Shown piece after piece: positions 1 to 9,957 of a stretch of 64,000 nucleotides of DNA. Positions within the stretch are counted from its first letter, which is position 1. Each line of letters opens with the position of its first letter. The position numbers were made by a program, and so were the translations under genes. The notes under the pieces were generated by a model that saw only the letters and a list, made by a program, of their open reading frames with translations, was not told the origin of the DNA and ran no database searches. Source of the DNA: Vibrio taketomensis (GTDB taxonomy: Bacteria; Pseudomonadota; Gammaproteobacteria; Enterobacterales; Vibrionaceae); NCBI RefSeq assembly GCF_009938165.1, contig NZ_AP019649.1, positions 1,116,001 to 1,180,000 on the forward strand, given 5' to 3'.

Positions 1-1023
1 TTCGCTCAACCAATCTGGCAGTTCACCATGTTCAAAGCGATAGATGTTTTCGCTGAAATGCGCGGGGTCAAATCGAGAGGCGAGTTGAGTCAATGAAGGG
101 ATTAACTGCTGAACCGAGTTCTGTAACTCGTTTCTAAAACGCCCGACACGCTTTTCATCCGCCATGCTCGCATATTTGGTCATCGATTGGTTGAGTCTTT
201 CAAGCCAAGTTGCCGCCCCTTTGAGGCTTGCCGCTGCCGCTGAGTGATCTCGCGCTACGTGTGGTAAATGGTGCGCTTCATCAAACACGTAAATTGTGTT
301 CTCTGGTTCAGGTAAAATTACGCCGCCACCCAAATCCGCATCCGCCATTACTAGGCTGTGGTTAGCGATAATTACATCGGCTTTATCGAGTTCGGCGCGC
401 GCTTTTTGGAATGGACAGCCACGGTGTGCTGGCATGCTGTTGTTGCAGCTATGCTTATCACTTGCGATCAGTTGCCAAATTTCATCAGGGATGGTTTTAG
501 GCCATGAGTCTCGGTCACCATCCCATTTACCTTGAGAGAGTGAGCGATACATAGTTTCTAATAGCTCAATGTCTTTGCGCTTAGGCTTTGTTTCAAACAG
601 GGCTGTTTGTTGTCCTTCCGCTTCTGTACCACAAGCCACTGCCAACTTTTCTGCACAGCAGTAACGTTGACGCCCTTTTGCGAGCAAAAAAGAAAAACTG
701 AGGTCGGTAATGCGTCTAAATAAAGGTAAATCTTTATTAATGAGCTGCTCTTGCAGCGCAACCGTTGCTGTCGATATCACTACCTTACGTTGGTTCAATA
801 CTGCAACGGGAATGGTCGCCATTAAGTAAGAAAGCGATTTACCGATACCAGTGCCAGCTTCTGCAACAATGATGCGATTTTTGGCGTGATATTCACCACA
901 CAATGTTTTGGTTATTTCTGCAACAAGATAGTTTTGTGCTCTGCGCGGTACAAAGTTATCCAGCTGAGCTTGTAGGTTTTGGTAACTTTTTCGAATCGAT
1001 TGTTGGATTTTATTGTTGGTCAT
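1..1023 (-). CDS. dinG: ATP-dependent DNA helicase DinG (5' part, runs off left edge)
   Basis: The first 341 codons of a DinG/XPD-type superfamily 2 helicase, which unwinds 5'-tailed DNA, D-loops and R-loops. The start ATG is at 1023-1021, and the frame is open to the window edge. Visible motifs are Walker A (AEAGTGIGKS, about residues 54-63), the DEAH box (VFDEAHHL, about 247-254) and a cysteine set (C122/C123, C131, C193, C203) that should ligate the 4Fe-4S cluster of this family. The helicase motifs IV-VI lie outside the window. Identification is firm; only the C-terminal half is missing because of the window boundary. Confidence 0.93.
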   Translation of the reverse strand, partial: MTNNKIQQSIRKSYQNLQAQLDNFVPRRAQNYLVAEITKTLCGEYHAKNRIIVAEAGTGIGKSLSYLMATIPVAVLNQRKVVISTATVALQEQLINKDLPLFRRITDLSFSFLLAKGRQRYCCAEKLAVACGTEAEGQQTALFETKPKRKDIELLETMYRSLSQGKWDGDRDSWPKTIPDEIWQLIASDKHSCNNSMPAHRGCPFQKARAELDKADVIIANHSLVMADADLGGGVILPEPENTIYVFDEAHHLPHVARDHSAAAASLKGAATWLERLNQSMTKYASMADEKRVGRFRNELQNSVQQLIPSLTQLASRFDPAHFSENIYRFEHGELPDWLSE

Positions 1024-1527
1024 ATCAGCGCCTTACTTACGGACGGTGAGTCTAACACACTTCCAGGACTGTTACGTAGTTCACGAAATTAAACGTGAGT
1101 GAAAAAATTGTCGATCAGCTTCACAAAAAAATAATGAACTATTCAAAACTCGTAAATTGCTACAAACAGACAGTATAAGATTCTGCTTTGGGTTTGGTTA
1201 ATGGTTTTATGTTTTGCGTAGTGGGTGTTTTTATACCTTGTATGGATTTAATGCTTGTGAGGTGCATTTCCTTGACCGGTTATGCTGGGCATCTCCCAGA
1301 TTAGAAGTTAGTCGCAAAAATGAGTTTTATTACTGTAACTATATGATATTTATGGATTTGATGTTTTTATCTTGATTTTTATAAGATTTGACAGGTTTCG
1401 GATTCTTCTGCACTCTAGCGTCGAAATTTGAAAACAGCGTTGTTATGCCAAGGCTGACGGCGCTAAAAAATATAAAAGGGAACCGGATATGGAATTCCCT
1501 AATCTAAGAAAAGGCAGTGGATTAACT
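1024..1527. other. Intergenic region between dinG and the porin gene
   Basis: About 500 AT-rich bases without a convincing gene. It holds the divergent promoters of dinG and the porin gene and probably a long porin leader. A TTGACA hexamer lies at 1388-1393 but its -10 partner is weak. A GGGAA...TTCCC inverted pair at about 1479-1500 precedes the porin ribosome-binding region. I see no clear operator. Confidence 0.5.
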
Positions 1528-2525
1528 ATGAAAAGACTCTAGTAGCTCTTTCGATTCTTGCAGCAGCAACTTCTGCTCAAGCTATCGAACTATACAACCA
1601 AGACGGCGTAACTGTTGACATTCACGGCGACATCGAAGTTACTTACCAAAACTCTTTCTCTGATAGCTCAATGAGCCAACAAATCGAAGACGCTGACTTC
1701 GGTTTCGACGTTCGTTACGCTCTAAATGACGACCTACAATTTGGCGGCTACTGGGCATTTGACGGTTCAGAAAGCAACAACGCTGAAGTAACTCGTAGCG
1801 GTGACGTTTACGTTGCTCTTTACTCAAAAACTTACGGTTCAATCAAATTCGGTCGTCTATGTACTGCAGTCGATGACCTAGGTGGCATCACTACTGATTA
1901 CCAATTTGACGTAAACAAACTTTACACAGCTGGTGCAAACGACGTTACATGTGCTGACGAAGCAATCCGTTACGACTACGACAACGGTTCTTTCTACACA
2001 ACTCTTGGCTTTATTCAAGACAAACTAGGTCACAACGATCTATTCACTAACGTTGATAACGGTGAACTAATTAAAGTTGACGGTCGTGATTTCAACTACT
2101 ACGACGGTCGTTTTGGTTACCGTGTAGCTGGTCTTGATCTATCTGCATTCTTCGCAGCGCTAAACTTTGAAGATAAAGCAGCAGGCGACGACAAAGCATA
2201 CGGTTTCGAAGCTGATTACTCTGGTATCGAAAATGTACGTCTAGGTCTTGGTTACTACGCGACTAAGAACGATCACGACAACACAAAAGACTCTGATGTT
2301 GTTACTGTAGGTGCTGATTACTACCTAGGTAAGTGGACTTTCGCAACTGCATACTCACACGCTAGCCAAGATTCTGCTAAAGACCTTAACAGCTGGTTCG
2401 TAAACACTGGTTACAACCTAGCACCAAATACTACAGTTTACGCTGAAGTTGCTGGTAATGATGGCGAAACTGAAGGCCGTGACAACACGACAGCAGTAGC
2501 TATCGGTGTTAAAGCATCATTCTAA
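1528..2525 (+). pseudogene. Gram-negative porin (OmpU/OmpC-like), frameshifted in the signal peptide
   Basis: Outer-membrane general porin. The start ATG at 1528 is followed by a four-base A run (1531-1534) and then in-frame TAG codons. Adding one A restores a perfect signal peptide (MKKTLVALSILAAATSAQA) continuous with the open frame that runs to 2525, giving about 332 residues, the usual porin length. The mature part has alternating beta-strand patterns, the SIKFGR segment seen in Vibrio porins and a C-terminal Phe typical of outer-membrane proteins. Codon use is strongly biased, as in highly expressed genes. Two cysteines (in GRLCTAVDD and NDVTCADEA) are unusual for a porin. As written, translation could only start at internal ATGs (for example 1671) without a signal peptide. 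A sequencing undercall is more likely than a true null. Confidence 0.85.
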
Positions 2526-2547
2526 TGATTGCTGAATAAGATATACT

Positions 2548-2571
2548 AAAGCCACCTTCGGGTGGCTTTTT
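2548..2571 (+). terminator. Rho-independent terminator of the porin gene
   Basis: Stem AAAGCCACC / GGTGGCTTTTT with a TTC loop, 22 bases after the porin stop codon and followed by a T tract. Confidence 0.9.
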
Positions 2572-2604
2572 ACATTATGCTTTGCTAATTCAAGGAGAAA
2601 ACCT

Positions 2605-3270
2605 TTGAAAATTAAACACTTACTGGCTGTGCTGGCTGGTGCGTTGGCCCTGCCTTTGCAAGCTGCGGTTTTAACTGCACAAGATGGCGTTTCTATTCTT
2701 TATATCAATGGTCAAGCGGCTCAAGAAAAAATTGGTAAAAACCAGGTAGAAGATGGATTTATTCAAGCTGTAGTGCGTTTTGATGACAAGCTAGGAAGTG
2801 GCAATAGCGGCAAGGTATACACATCTAAACCTTACTTATTAAGCTTTGATGCTCAAGGTGAGGCGATCAATATCGTTGCACCTCAAGTATACAGCGAACA
2901 AGAAGCCGACATCGAGTTTGCAAAAGCAAAACCGAATTGGAAAATTGTGGTTGATGGTAAAGACATTGCTTTTGAACAATCACAACTTAAAGGTAAGAGC
3001 GGTTTTATGCCTTATGCAGGCATGGAAAATCTAATTGCTGAACATAACAAGCAAAACGGTATTTACTTTAAAGATGGCCAGCTAGTCGATGCACCTGCGG
3101 CGTTAGAAGTTGCTGTTGTTCCGGCTGCAGTAGCAAAAGCAGAGAACAAACCAGCAGTAAAAGCGGCACCAGCGGATGTGAAAAACGTTGAGCAGCTGAA
3201 AGCTTGGTACCTGAAAGCGTCTAAAGAAGAGCGCAAAGAATTCCGTCGTTGGATGATTGACCAAGAGTAA
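2605..3270 (+). CDS. YccT/DUF2057 (UPF0319) family periplasmic protein
   Basis: A 221-residue protein with an N-terminal signal peptide (MKIKHLLAVLAGALALPLQA). The start is TTG at 2605, supported by an AAGGAG box seven bases upstream. The body matches the DUF2057/YccT family as I remember it (early VSILYINGQ segment, later GFMPYAGMENLIAEHN). The C-terminal third has an Ala/Val/Lys-rich linker followed by a charged tail (LKAWYLKASKEERKEFRRWM). Molecular function is not known to me. It is a single gene between two terminators. Confidence 0.8.
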   Translation: MKIKHLLAVLAGALALPLQAAVLTAQDGVSILYINGQAAQEKIGKNQVEDGFIQAVVRFDDKLGSGNSGKVYTSKPYLLSFDAQGEAINIVAPQVYSEQEADIEFAKAKPNWKIVVDGKDIAFEQSQLKGKSGFMPYAGMENLIAEHNKQNGIYFKDGQLVDAPAALEVAVVPAAVAKAENKPAVKAAPADVKNVEQLKAWYLKASKEERKEFRRWMIDQE

Positions 3271-3289
3271 TCATTAACGTTGAACGATC

Positions 3290-3320
3290 AAAAAAGGGTT
3301 GGCATTGCTAACCCTTTTTT
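3290..3320. terminator. Bidirectional terminator between the DUF2057 gene and bioA
   Basis: Perfect stem AAAAAAGGGTT / AACCCTTTTTT with a nine-base loop, giving a T tract on both strands. It sits between the convergent DUF2057 gene and bioA; the frame-corrected bioA stop (3346) lies just beside it. Confidence 0.92.
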
Positions 3321-3345
3321 GTTGTCCTATTTCATTGTTTGGCGG

Positions 3346-4625
3346 TTAAGCAACGAAACACTCAGGCTTATTGAGCGCAGTTTCAATGGCATTAACTAGT
3401 TTTCAATATGTTTAGGTTGGCTAATGTAAGGTGGCATCATATAAATGAGTTTGCCAAAAGGTCGAATCCACACGCCTTGTTCAACAAAGTGTTGTTGAAT
3501 GATTTCCATATTGACCGCAGACGTCACCTCAACCACGCCAATTGCACCTAACCAACGTATTTCATTGACTCTTGGGTGTTCAGCCAATTGAGGAAGCAAA
3601 TCCGCAAAGCATTGCTCGATCTGTTGGGTTTGTTGTTGCCATTGGTTTGCTTCAAGCAGTTCCATACTCGCTGTTGCCACTGCGCAAGCTAAAGGGTTCG
3701 CCATATAGGTTGGCCCGTGCATAAAACACCCCGCCTGACCGCCACAAACCGTATTGGCAACATGAGAACTGGTAAGGGTGGCAGATAGCGTCATGTAGCC
3801 GCCAGTCAGTGCTTTTCCTAGGCACAAAATATCGGGTTCAATATTGGCATGTTGATAGGCAAAGAGTTTACCAGTGCGGCCAAAACCAGTGGCGATTTCA
3901 TCCAAAATCAGCAGTACCCCATATTGATCGCATAGTTCGCGAACGCCGCGTAAAAATTCGGGGTGATAGATGCGCATTCCGCCCGCACCTTGAATGATCG
4001 GTTCTAAGATCACAGCGGCAATGTCATGGTGATGCTGTTTGAGTTTGCTATGAAAGTCATCAAGATCTTTTGGATCCCAAGGTTGCCAGAAACCTGATTG
4101 GGGAGAGTTGGAAAAAATATGCTGAGGCAAAAAGCCTTTGTATAGGGAGTGCATCGAGTTATCAGGGTCTGTGACAGACATGGCAGCAAAAGTATCGCCA
4201 TGATAGCCGTCCCTTAAGGTTAAAAACTTGGCGCGCTTTTCCCCTCTAGCATGCCAGTATTGCATCGCCATTTTTAAGCTAACTTCAACTGCCACTGAGC
4301 CAGAGTCAGCAAGGAAAACATGCTGTAGTGAATCGCATGTCATGCTGATCAATTTTTTGCACAGATCAATAGCAGGTGCATGGGTCAGTCCACCGAACAT
4401 CACGTGGGCAAAGTGCTCCACTTGTTGATGAGCTGCGATATTGAGCGCTGGGTGATTATAACCGTGTACCGCCGCCCACCAAGAAGACATGCCATCGACC
4501 AGTTCCTCACCACTTTCTAGATAGATATGCACACCATCAGCGCGGATAACGGGGTAACACGGTAAGGGGTTAAGTGTAGAAGTGTAAGGATGCCATATGT
4601 GTTGGCGATCGAAATCTAGATCCAT
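3346..4625 (-). CDS. bioA: Adenosylmethionine-8-amino-7-oxononanoate aminotransferase BioA, 3' end frameshifted
   Basis: PLP-dependent aminotransferase that converts KAPA to DAPA in biotin synthesis, using S-adenosylmethionine as amino donor. Starts with MDLDFDRQHIWHPYTS at 4625. The class III aminotransferase core is clear: LILDEIATGFGRTG with the PLP Asp, and LCLGKALTGG with the Schiff-base Lys. As read, the frame stops at 3396 after QPKHIEN. One extra base in the four-T run at 3400-3403 (A run on the coding strand) lets the frame continue as KLVNAIETALNKPECFVA to a stop at 3346, matching the normal BioA C-terminus and length. Divergent from bioBFCD across a BirA-type operator. Confidence 0.95.
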
Positions 4626-4655
4626 GATAGCTCACTAATGTATAAAAATAACCAG

Positions 4656-4722
4656 ATGTAAACTTTTGTATTTATTTGTGGTTGACAGCTTAACGCCTGT
4701 CTTTAGACTGTCAACCACAAAT
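4656..4722. promoter_or_regulatory. bioA-bioB divergent control region with BirA-type operator and a 15-bp perfect inverted repeat
   Basis: A BirA-like site is present: half-site ATGTAAACT (4656-4664), 15 bases, half-site GGTTGACAG (4680-4688), close to the enterobacterial wTGTnAACC / GGTTnACA arrangement. The right half overlaps a TTGACA hexamer (4682-4687), with TAGACT (4704-4709) 16 bases later as a possible -10 for bioB. The right half-site also belongs to a perfect 15-bp inverted repeat, 4674-4688 with 4708-4722, whose second arm is CTGTCAACCACAAAT. BirA with biotinoyl-AMP would repress both directions. Confidence 0.75.
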
Positions 4723-4781
4723 CAAATCACTAGGCAAGATTGGCTCCAAGTCATTATCTAGATCACACAGAAGGAAGACAG

Positions 4782-5834
4782 GTGGAAGTTCGTCATAATT
4801 GGACGGTTGATGAAGTTAATCAACTTATGCAAAAGCCCTTTATGGATTTATTGTTTGAAGCTCAATTGGTGCACAGAAAATACCAGCAACATAATTATGT
4901 TCAGGTCAGCACCTTGCTTTCGATTAAAACCGGCGCCTGTCCTGAAGATTGCAAGTATTGCCCGCAAAGCGCGCGTTACACGACGGATATCGAAAAAGAA
5001 CGTTTGATGGAAGTTGAACGTGTATTAGAAGCCGCAAACAAAGCAAAAAATGCAGGTTCAACTCGTTTTTGTATGGGTGCCGCTTGGAAAAACCCTAAGC
5101 AGCGTGACATGCCACATTTAACGAAGATGATTCAGGGCGTAAAGGAATTAGGTCTTGAAACCTGCATGACATTGGGCATGCTCACGGCAGAACAGGCCAA
5201 TCAACTGGCGGATGCTGGCTTAGATTATTACAACCACAACCTTGATACTTCACCTGAATTCTATGGCAATATAATTACGACTCGCACCTACCAAGATCGA
5301 CTAGATACTTTATCCCACGTTCGTGATGCAGGTATGAAGATCTGTTCTGGTGGCATTATTGGTATGGGTGAAAGTGCCAATGATCGTGCTGGCTTATTGG
5401 TGGAGTTGGCTAACTTGCCGATTCACCCTGAAAGTGTGCCGATTAATATGCTGGTTAAAGTGAAAGGTACGCCACTTGAGAACGTGGATGATGTGGAACC
5501 TTTTGACTTTATTCGCCTTATTGCGATCGCGCGAATTATGATGCCTGCTTCAGCTGTACGTTTGTCTGCTGGGCGTGAAAACATGAATGAGCAGATGCAG
5601 GCGCTCTGTTTTATGGCTGGCGCTAACTCAATATTTTATGGCTGTAAGCTTCTGACAACGCCGAATCCATCTGAAGATAAAGACATGCTGCTTTTCAACA
5701 AGCTTGGGATTAACAGCCAACAAGTCTCTCAGCGTCCCGATGAAATAGAAGAGAATGAATTGCTCGACCGCGTTGTAGAGCGCGTTGCTGCTCGTCCGAG
5801 TAAAGACGATCTATTTTATGATGCCACTGTTTAA
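4782..5834 (+). CDS. bioB: Biotin synthase BioB
   Basis: Radical-SAM enzyme that inserts sulfur into dethiobiotin to make biotin. The 4Fe-4S motif [11 protein letters not shown] (CxxxCxxC) is near residues 52-62; further Cys and Arg residues of the 2Fe-2S site are present (for example SAGRENM). An ATG lies 42 bases upstream at 4740, but GTG at 4782 ([12 protein letters not shown]) is preceded by AAGGAAG and gives the usual 350-residue length, so I prefer it. First gene of bioBFCD; its end overlaps the start of bioF. Confidence 0.97.
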   Translation: MEVRHNWTVDEVNQLMQKPFMDLLFEAQLVHRKYQQHNYVQVSTLLSIKTGACPEDCKYCPQSARYTTDIEKERLMEVERVLEAANKAKNAGSTRFCMGAAWKNPKQRDMPHLTKMIQGVKELGLETCMTLGMLTAEQANQLADAGLDYYNHNLDTSPEFYGNIITTRTYQDRLDTLSHVRDAGMKICSGGIIGMGESANDRAGLLVELANLPIHPESVPINMLVKVKGTPLENVDDVEPFDFIRLIAIARIMMPASAVRLSAGRENMNEQMQALCFMAGANSIFYGCKLLTTPNPSEDKDMLLFNKLGINSQQVSQRPDEIEENELLDRVVERVAARPSKDDLFYDATV

Positions 5835-6960
5835 TCAACGTATGGCTGATGCGATAGCATCGCGAGAGCAACAAGGTTTAGCGAGAAAGATCGCTACGCT
5901 GGATGGTGGCAATTCCACGTCATTACGTTTTGAAAATCAGCATTATGTGAATTTTTCCAGCAATGACTATTTGGGGTTAGCCACGGATCCAGACTTGGCA
6001 CTGGCATGGCAACAAGGGATTGATATTTATGGTTGTGGCAGTAGCGCTTCGCCGTTAGTCACTGGTTTTAGCTACGCGCATCAAGCTTTGGAAGAACGTT
6101 TATGCGACTGGCTTGGGTATGATCGTGCCATTCTGTTTTCATCCGGATTTTCTGCCAATCAAGCGATGCTGTTTTCTCTATTAGAAAAACACGATCTAGT
6201 ACTGCAAGACAGACTTAATCACGCTTCTTTGATGGAAGCGGGCCAAATGTGTAATGCGACAATGAAGCGTTTTCGTCACAACGACATCGCACATTTAACG
6301 CAGCAAATTGATGGCAATACCCTAGTAGTTACCGAAGGCGTATTTAGTATGGATGGCGATCAAGCGCCACTACGTGAAATCGCACAAGTGACTCAAGGTA
6401 AGGCTTGGCTGGCGGTCGATGATGCCCATGGTATTGGTGTTTTGGGTCAACAAGGACGAGGTAGTTGCAACCATGCGGGGATCAAACCTCAACTATTAGT
6501 CGTGACATTTGGTAAAGCATTTGGACTTTCTGGAGCGGCGATTTTGTGCGATGAATTGACCGGTAATTATCTCACTCAATATGCACGTCATCATGTTTAT
6601 TCGACTGCTATGCCTCCAGCACAAGCCCATGCGCTGCGTTGTGCGGTGGATATGATAGCTTCTCAGCAATGGCGTCGTGATAAGTTAGCTGAACTAAATG
6701 ATTGTTTTAATCAACATTTGGCCGATGCCCCAGGGCATATTCACACCAATACGCCAATTAAACCTTATCTCATTGGTGATGCCTCGCAGGCAGTCGCGTT
6801 AACTCATCTCCTACGAGAAAGAGGGCTGTGGTTAACTGCCATTCGCCCACCTACAGTGCCGCAGGGTAAAGCAAGGTTGCGTATTACTTTGACCGCCAAT
6901 CACACCACTAAGCAAGTCAAACAGCTTGCGGAATCGATATACTCTTTGACTCAGGATTAA
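5821..6960 (+). CDS. bioF: 8-amino-7-oxononanoate synthase BioF
   Basis: PLP-dependent KAPA synthase that condenses pimeloyl-ACP (or -CoA) with alanine. The alpha-oxoamine synthase core is visible: [12 protein letters not shown] near the N-terminus, [11 protein letters not shown] and the PLP-lysine motif [13 protein letters not shown]. The start is ATG at 5821 (MPLFNQRM) or the adjacent ATG at 5818, both inside the end of bioB, implying translational coupling. About 380 residues, as usual for BioF. Second gene of the bioBFCD operon. Confidence 0.96.
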   Translation: MPLFNQRMADAIASREQQGLARKIATLDGGNSTSLRFENQHYVNFSSNDYLGLATDPDLALAWQQGIDIYGCGSSASPLVTGFSYAHQALEERLCDWLGYDRAILFSSGFSANQAMLFSLLEKHDLVLQDRLNHASLMEAGQMCNATMKRFRHNDIAHLTQQIDGNTLVVTEGVFSMDGDQAPLREIAQVTQGKAWLAVDDAHGIGVLGQQGRGSCNHAGIKPQLLVVTFGKAFGLSGAAILCDELTGNYLTQYARHHVYSTAMPPAQAHALRCAVDMIASQQWRRDKLAELNDCFNQHLADAPGHIHTNTPIKPYLIGDASQAVALTHLLRERGLWLTAIRPPTVPQGKARLRITLTANHTTKQVKQLAESIYSLTQD

Positions 6961-6962
6961 TC

Positions 6963-7775
6963 ATGACCCAAGTTGTATCTGCTGATTTATATCCAACTAA
7001 CGTATCAAACAAGCAGGCAATCGCCGACGCATTTGGCCGAGCCGCGAGCAGCTATGACCGCCATGCCGCCTTTCAAAGAGATGTCGGTCTGCGTTTGATG
7101 GCAATGTTACCGTCTGACCTAAGTCACCAACGAGTATTAGATTTGGGCTGTGGCACAGGCTTTTTTAGTCAACTATTGCAGCAGCGTGGTGCAAATGTCG
7201 TGTGTTGTGATTTATCTAGCGCGATGCTAGAGCAAGCTAAACGGCGTTGTGGAACCGAGAATATCGAATATTACCAAGGTGATGCTGAATCTCTCCCTTT
7301 TGCGACGGGTGAATTTGATCATGTTTTATCAAGCTTGGCATTGCAATGGTGTGATGATCTCTCCTTTCCTTTGAGAGAAATGATGCGAGTCACTCGTGAT
7401 GGAGGAAGGATCTACTTTTCGACGTTATTGGACGGTTCATTATGTGAGCTAAAGCACGCTTGGTCGAAAATTGATACATATCAACACGTCAATGATTTTA
7501 TTACCCTCAATCAGGTAAAAATTGCGTTAGCGCAAGCTCAAAGCAAAGTTCATCACTTAGACTTGCCGACCATTAAAGTATGGTACCCGTCTGCATTAGC
7601 ATTAATGCGAGACTTAAAGGGAATTGGTGCAAATCATGTTGAGGGTCGAGCGCATGGTTTGACGAGTCGCCAATCTCTTAAGCGTTTAGAGCGAGAGTAC
7701 CAAAATATTGAGTACAACCATCAAGGGTTAGTACCTGCAACATATCAAGTTTGTTTGGGGAAGATTGATCGATGA
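6963..7775 (+). CDS. bioC: Malonyl-ACP O-methyltransferase BioC
   Basis: SAM-dependent methyltransferase that caps malonyl-ACP as a methyl ester so that fatty-acid synthesis can build the pimeloyl moiety of biotin. N-terminal [16 protein letters not shown] is typical of BioC, followed by the SAM motif [12 protein letters not shown] (about residues 60-70) and the [10 protein letters not shown] segment. 270 residues. It starts two bases after bioF and overlaps bioD by four bases (ATGA), so it is co-translated. Confidence 0.95.
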   Translation: MTQVVSADLYPTNVSNKQAIADAFGRAASSYDRHAAFQRDVGLRLMAMLPSDLSHQRVLDLGCGTGFFSQLLQQRGANVVCCDLSSAMLEQAKRRCGTENIEYYQGDAESLPFATGEFDHVLSSLALQWCDDLSFPLREMMRVTRDGGRIYFSTLLDGSLCELKHAWSKIDTYQHVNDFITLNQVKIALAQAQSKVHHLDLPTIKVWYPSALALMRDLKGIGANHVEGRAHGLTSRQSLKRLEREYQNIEYNHQGLVPATYQVCLGKIDR

Positions 7776-8455
7776 TCGATGCATTTTTTATTGCTGGTAC
7801 GGATACCGACGTGGGTAAGACGGTCGCTTCAAAAGCGATCCTCAATGCGCTTGCAGAGAAGGGACTAAAGACGATTGGCTACAAGCCAGTTGCAGCGGGT
7901 AGCGACGAGACAGAGCAAGGTTTGCGAAATTCAGACGCGTTGTATTTACAAAATGCAGCGACAGTTGATGTGGATTATGACGACGTAAACCCTTACGCTT
8001 TAGCGCTACCTGCGTCGCCTCATATTGCGGCGAAACGCGAAAATATAGTAATTGACTATGATGTGTTGAGTGAAAAGCTTGCTCAGCACAAGCAGAATTC
8101 CGATATCGTATTGGTCGAAGGTGCTGGTGGCTGGCGCGTGCCAGTGTCTGATGAAGATTGCCTTTCAAGCTGGGTGCAACGTGAACAGTTACCAGTGGTG
8201 CTGGTCGTAGGTATCAAGCTTGGTTGTTTAAGCCATGCGCTATTGACGCTTGATGCGATTAAAGCCGATGGTTTGGAATTGGCAGGTTGGGTCGCTAACC
8301 GTATCAATCCGGGTACAGAGAACTACGCAGAAATCATCGAAATGCTAGAGCAAAAAATTGCTGCGCCAAAGATCGGTGAAATCCCTTACGTACCGAGTGT
8401 GAAGCGTAAAGATCTCGCCAAATACATTGACGTTACGCCGTTAGTCGCGAAGTAA
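7772..8455 (+). CDS. bioD: Dethiobiotin synthetase BioD
   Basis: ATP-dependent carboxylase that closes the ureido ring of dethiobiotin from DAPA and CO2. The N-terminus [17 protein letters not shown] is the BioD P-loop, and [12 protein letters not shown] is the second family motif. 227 residues. Last gene of the bioBFCD operon, overlapping bioC by four bases and followed by a hairpin. Confidence 0.96.
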   Translation: MIDAFFIAGTDTDVGKTVASKAILNALAEKGLKTIGYKPVAAGSDETEQGLRNSDALYLQNAATVDVDYDDVNPYALALPASPHIAAKRENIVIDYDVLSEKLAQHKQNSDIVLVEGAGGWRVPVSDEDCLSSWVQREQLPVVLVVGIKLGCLSHALLTLDAIKADGLELAGWVANRINPGTENYAEIIEMLEQKIAAPKIGEIPYVPSVKRKDLAKYIDVTPLVAK

Positions 8456-8478
8456 AATTTTATATAGAATGTAATAGA

Positions 8479-8503
8479 AAGGGCTGCTCATTGAGCCGCC
8501 CTT
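8479..8503 (+). terminator. Probable terminator after bioD
   Basis: Stem AAGGGC / GCCCTT with a loop that is itself partly paired, followed by an AT-rich rather than pure T tail, 24 bases after the bioD stop. It could also serve the small gene on the other strand. Confidence 0.6.
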
Positions 8504-8527
8504 ATTATATCAATCTGAATAAACATT

Positions 8528-8692
8528 TTACTCGTTGCTTAAACCCATTAATGCAGATTGAGTTTCGGCTACACGCTGTTGAAGTTGGTTGTCAGAAGCA
8601 ATGCCAAGTTGTTGTTTGGCTTCGTCTTCTGAGATGCCTAGATGACAGCAAAGCAAATCAATAGCCATTTGATAACTGTTAATTTCAGCCAT
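8528..8692 (-). CDS. Small uncharacterised protein (54 residues)
   Basis: A short frame, MAEINSYQMAIDLLCCHLG..., ending in ...ALMGLSNE. It is preceded by a good Shine-Dalgarno (AAGGA, seven bases before ATG at 8692-8690). The composition is acidic and helical, without signal peptide or membrane segment; two adjacent cysteines lie near residues 15-16. It faces bioD tail-to-tail and is divergent from htpX. I do not recognise a family. The ribosome site, sensible composition and position between two conserved genes make it likely to be real. Confidence 0.65.
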   Translation of the reverse strand: MAEINSYQMAIDLLCCHLGISEDEAKQQLGIASDNQLQQRVAETQSALMGLSNE

Positions 8693-8994
8693 GGTGAGTC
8701 CTTTCCGACGTTGTTTTAAAGCTCCATTTAAATCTAGCAGCTTTTTTTCGCCTCACAATTCGACCAAAGTCTAAATTTATGCCTCAAAAATAGCCGCTTT
8801 GTTATGCCTGAAAGCCATCAGCATAAAACAATTGTATCTATTTGCTTCTGAGTATTGTGTTTCATGTGATTCGGCTATATCTATATGCTAGCCTAGAGGT
8901 TAGAAAATGATGTGACTAGTAATCTGCTCGCATCTATATAAAGGTATCGTCAGGTACCACGAATAATAAGCTTCCTGTTCGGAGAAAAGTAATA

Positions 8995-9864
8995 ATGAAG
9001 CGAGTCATGTTATTCCTTGCAACAAACTTAGCAGTCGTACTGGTACTAAGTGTTGTTCTGAATATTGTTTATGCTGTTACTGGTATGCAACCAGGCAGCT
9101 TATCTGGTCTGCTAGTTATGGCCGCAGTGTTTGGTTTCGGTGGTTCAATCATCTCTTTGATGATGTCTAAAGGCATGGCGTTACGTTCTGTTGGCGGCAT
9201 GGTGATTGAAAGCCCGCGTAATGAAACTGAGCACTGGTTGTTAGAAACCGTTCGCCGTCAGTCTCAGCAAGTAGGTATTGGTATACCGACAGTCGCGATT
9301 TACGACTCTGCAGATATCAACGCATTTGCAACTGGTGCTAAGCGCGATGATTCACTGGTGGCGGTATCAACAGGTTTGCTACACAACATGACACGTGATG
9401 AAGCTGAAGCTGTATTGGCACACGAAGTCAGCCATATTGCGAATGGTGACATGGTAACGATGACGCTGATGCAAGGTGTGGTGAACACATTCGTTATCTT
9501 CCTATCACGCTTTATCGCAAACATCGTTTCGTCAAATAATGATGAAGAAGGCGAAGGTGGCAGCAACATGATGGTGTACTTCGGTGTATCAATGGTGTTG
9601 GAATTGGTATTTGGCTTCTTAGCAAGCTTTATCACTATGTGGTACAGCCGTCACCGTGAATTCCATGCTGATGCAGGCGCAGCGAGCCTTGTTGGTAAAG
9701 AGAAAATGATCGCAGCTCTTGAGCGCTTGAAGGTGAGTCATGAATCTCAACTAGAAGGTTCAATGATGGCGTTTGGTATTAACGGTAAACGTTCAATGAC
9801 AGAACTACTGATGAGCCACCCACCACTAGATAAACGTATCGCAGCACTACGTAGCGGCATGTAA
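8995..9864 (+). CDS. htpX: Membrane zinc metalloprotease HtpX
   Basis: Inner-membrane M48 protease that degrades misfolded membrane proteins together with FtsH. There are two N-terminal membrane helices (about residues 4-26 and 34-54) and the zinc motif HEVSH (in [13 protein letters not shown], about residue 142), with the downstream Glu ligand in [13 protein letters not shown]. Two further hydrophobic segments lie between. 289 residues, the normal length. ATG at 8995 is preceded by GGAGAAAAG. Single gene ending at a strong terminator. In E. coli htpX is CpxR-controlled; I cannot show that here. Confidence 0.96.
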   Translation: MKRVMLFLATNLAVVLVLSVVLNIVYAVTGMQPGSLSGLLVMAAVFGFGGSIISLMMSKGMALRSVGGMVIESPRNETEHWLLETVRRQSQQVGIGIPTVAIYDSADINAFATGAKRDDSLVAVSTGLLHNMTRDEAEAVLAHEVSHIANGDMVTMTLMQGVVNTFVIFLSRFIANIVSSNNDEEGEGGSNMMVYFGVSMVLELVFGFLASFITMWYSRHREFHADAGAASLVGKEKMIAALERLKVSHESQLEGSMMAFGINGKRSMTELLMSHPPLDKRIAALRSGM

Positions 9865-9887
9865 TTCTGAAATCTGCTTAATTTATT

Positions 9888-9921
9888 AAAAAGGCTTGGA
9901 AATTTATCCAAGCCTTTTTTT
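9888..9921 (+). terminator. Terminator of htpX
   Basis: Stem AAAAAGGCTTGGA / TCCAAGCCTTTTTTT with a six-base loop, a strong intrinsic terminator 24 bases after the htpX stop. Confidence 0.93.
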
Positions 9922-9957
9922 GATCTCCTTTTGTAAAACCCCGTATCAACTCAATAG

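Noticed and set aside
1671..2525. Porin starting at the internal ATG 1671
   Set aside because: It would lack the signal peptide and first strands; the upstream frame clearly encodes these after a one-base correction.
9921..9947. TGATCT / CGTATC pair as an ECF (RpoE-ChrR) promoter of the lipid operon
   Set aside because: The -35 candidate overlaps the htpX terminator tail, the spacing of 15 is short and the -10 is imperfect; the repeat array downstream is a better-supported control site.
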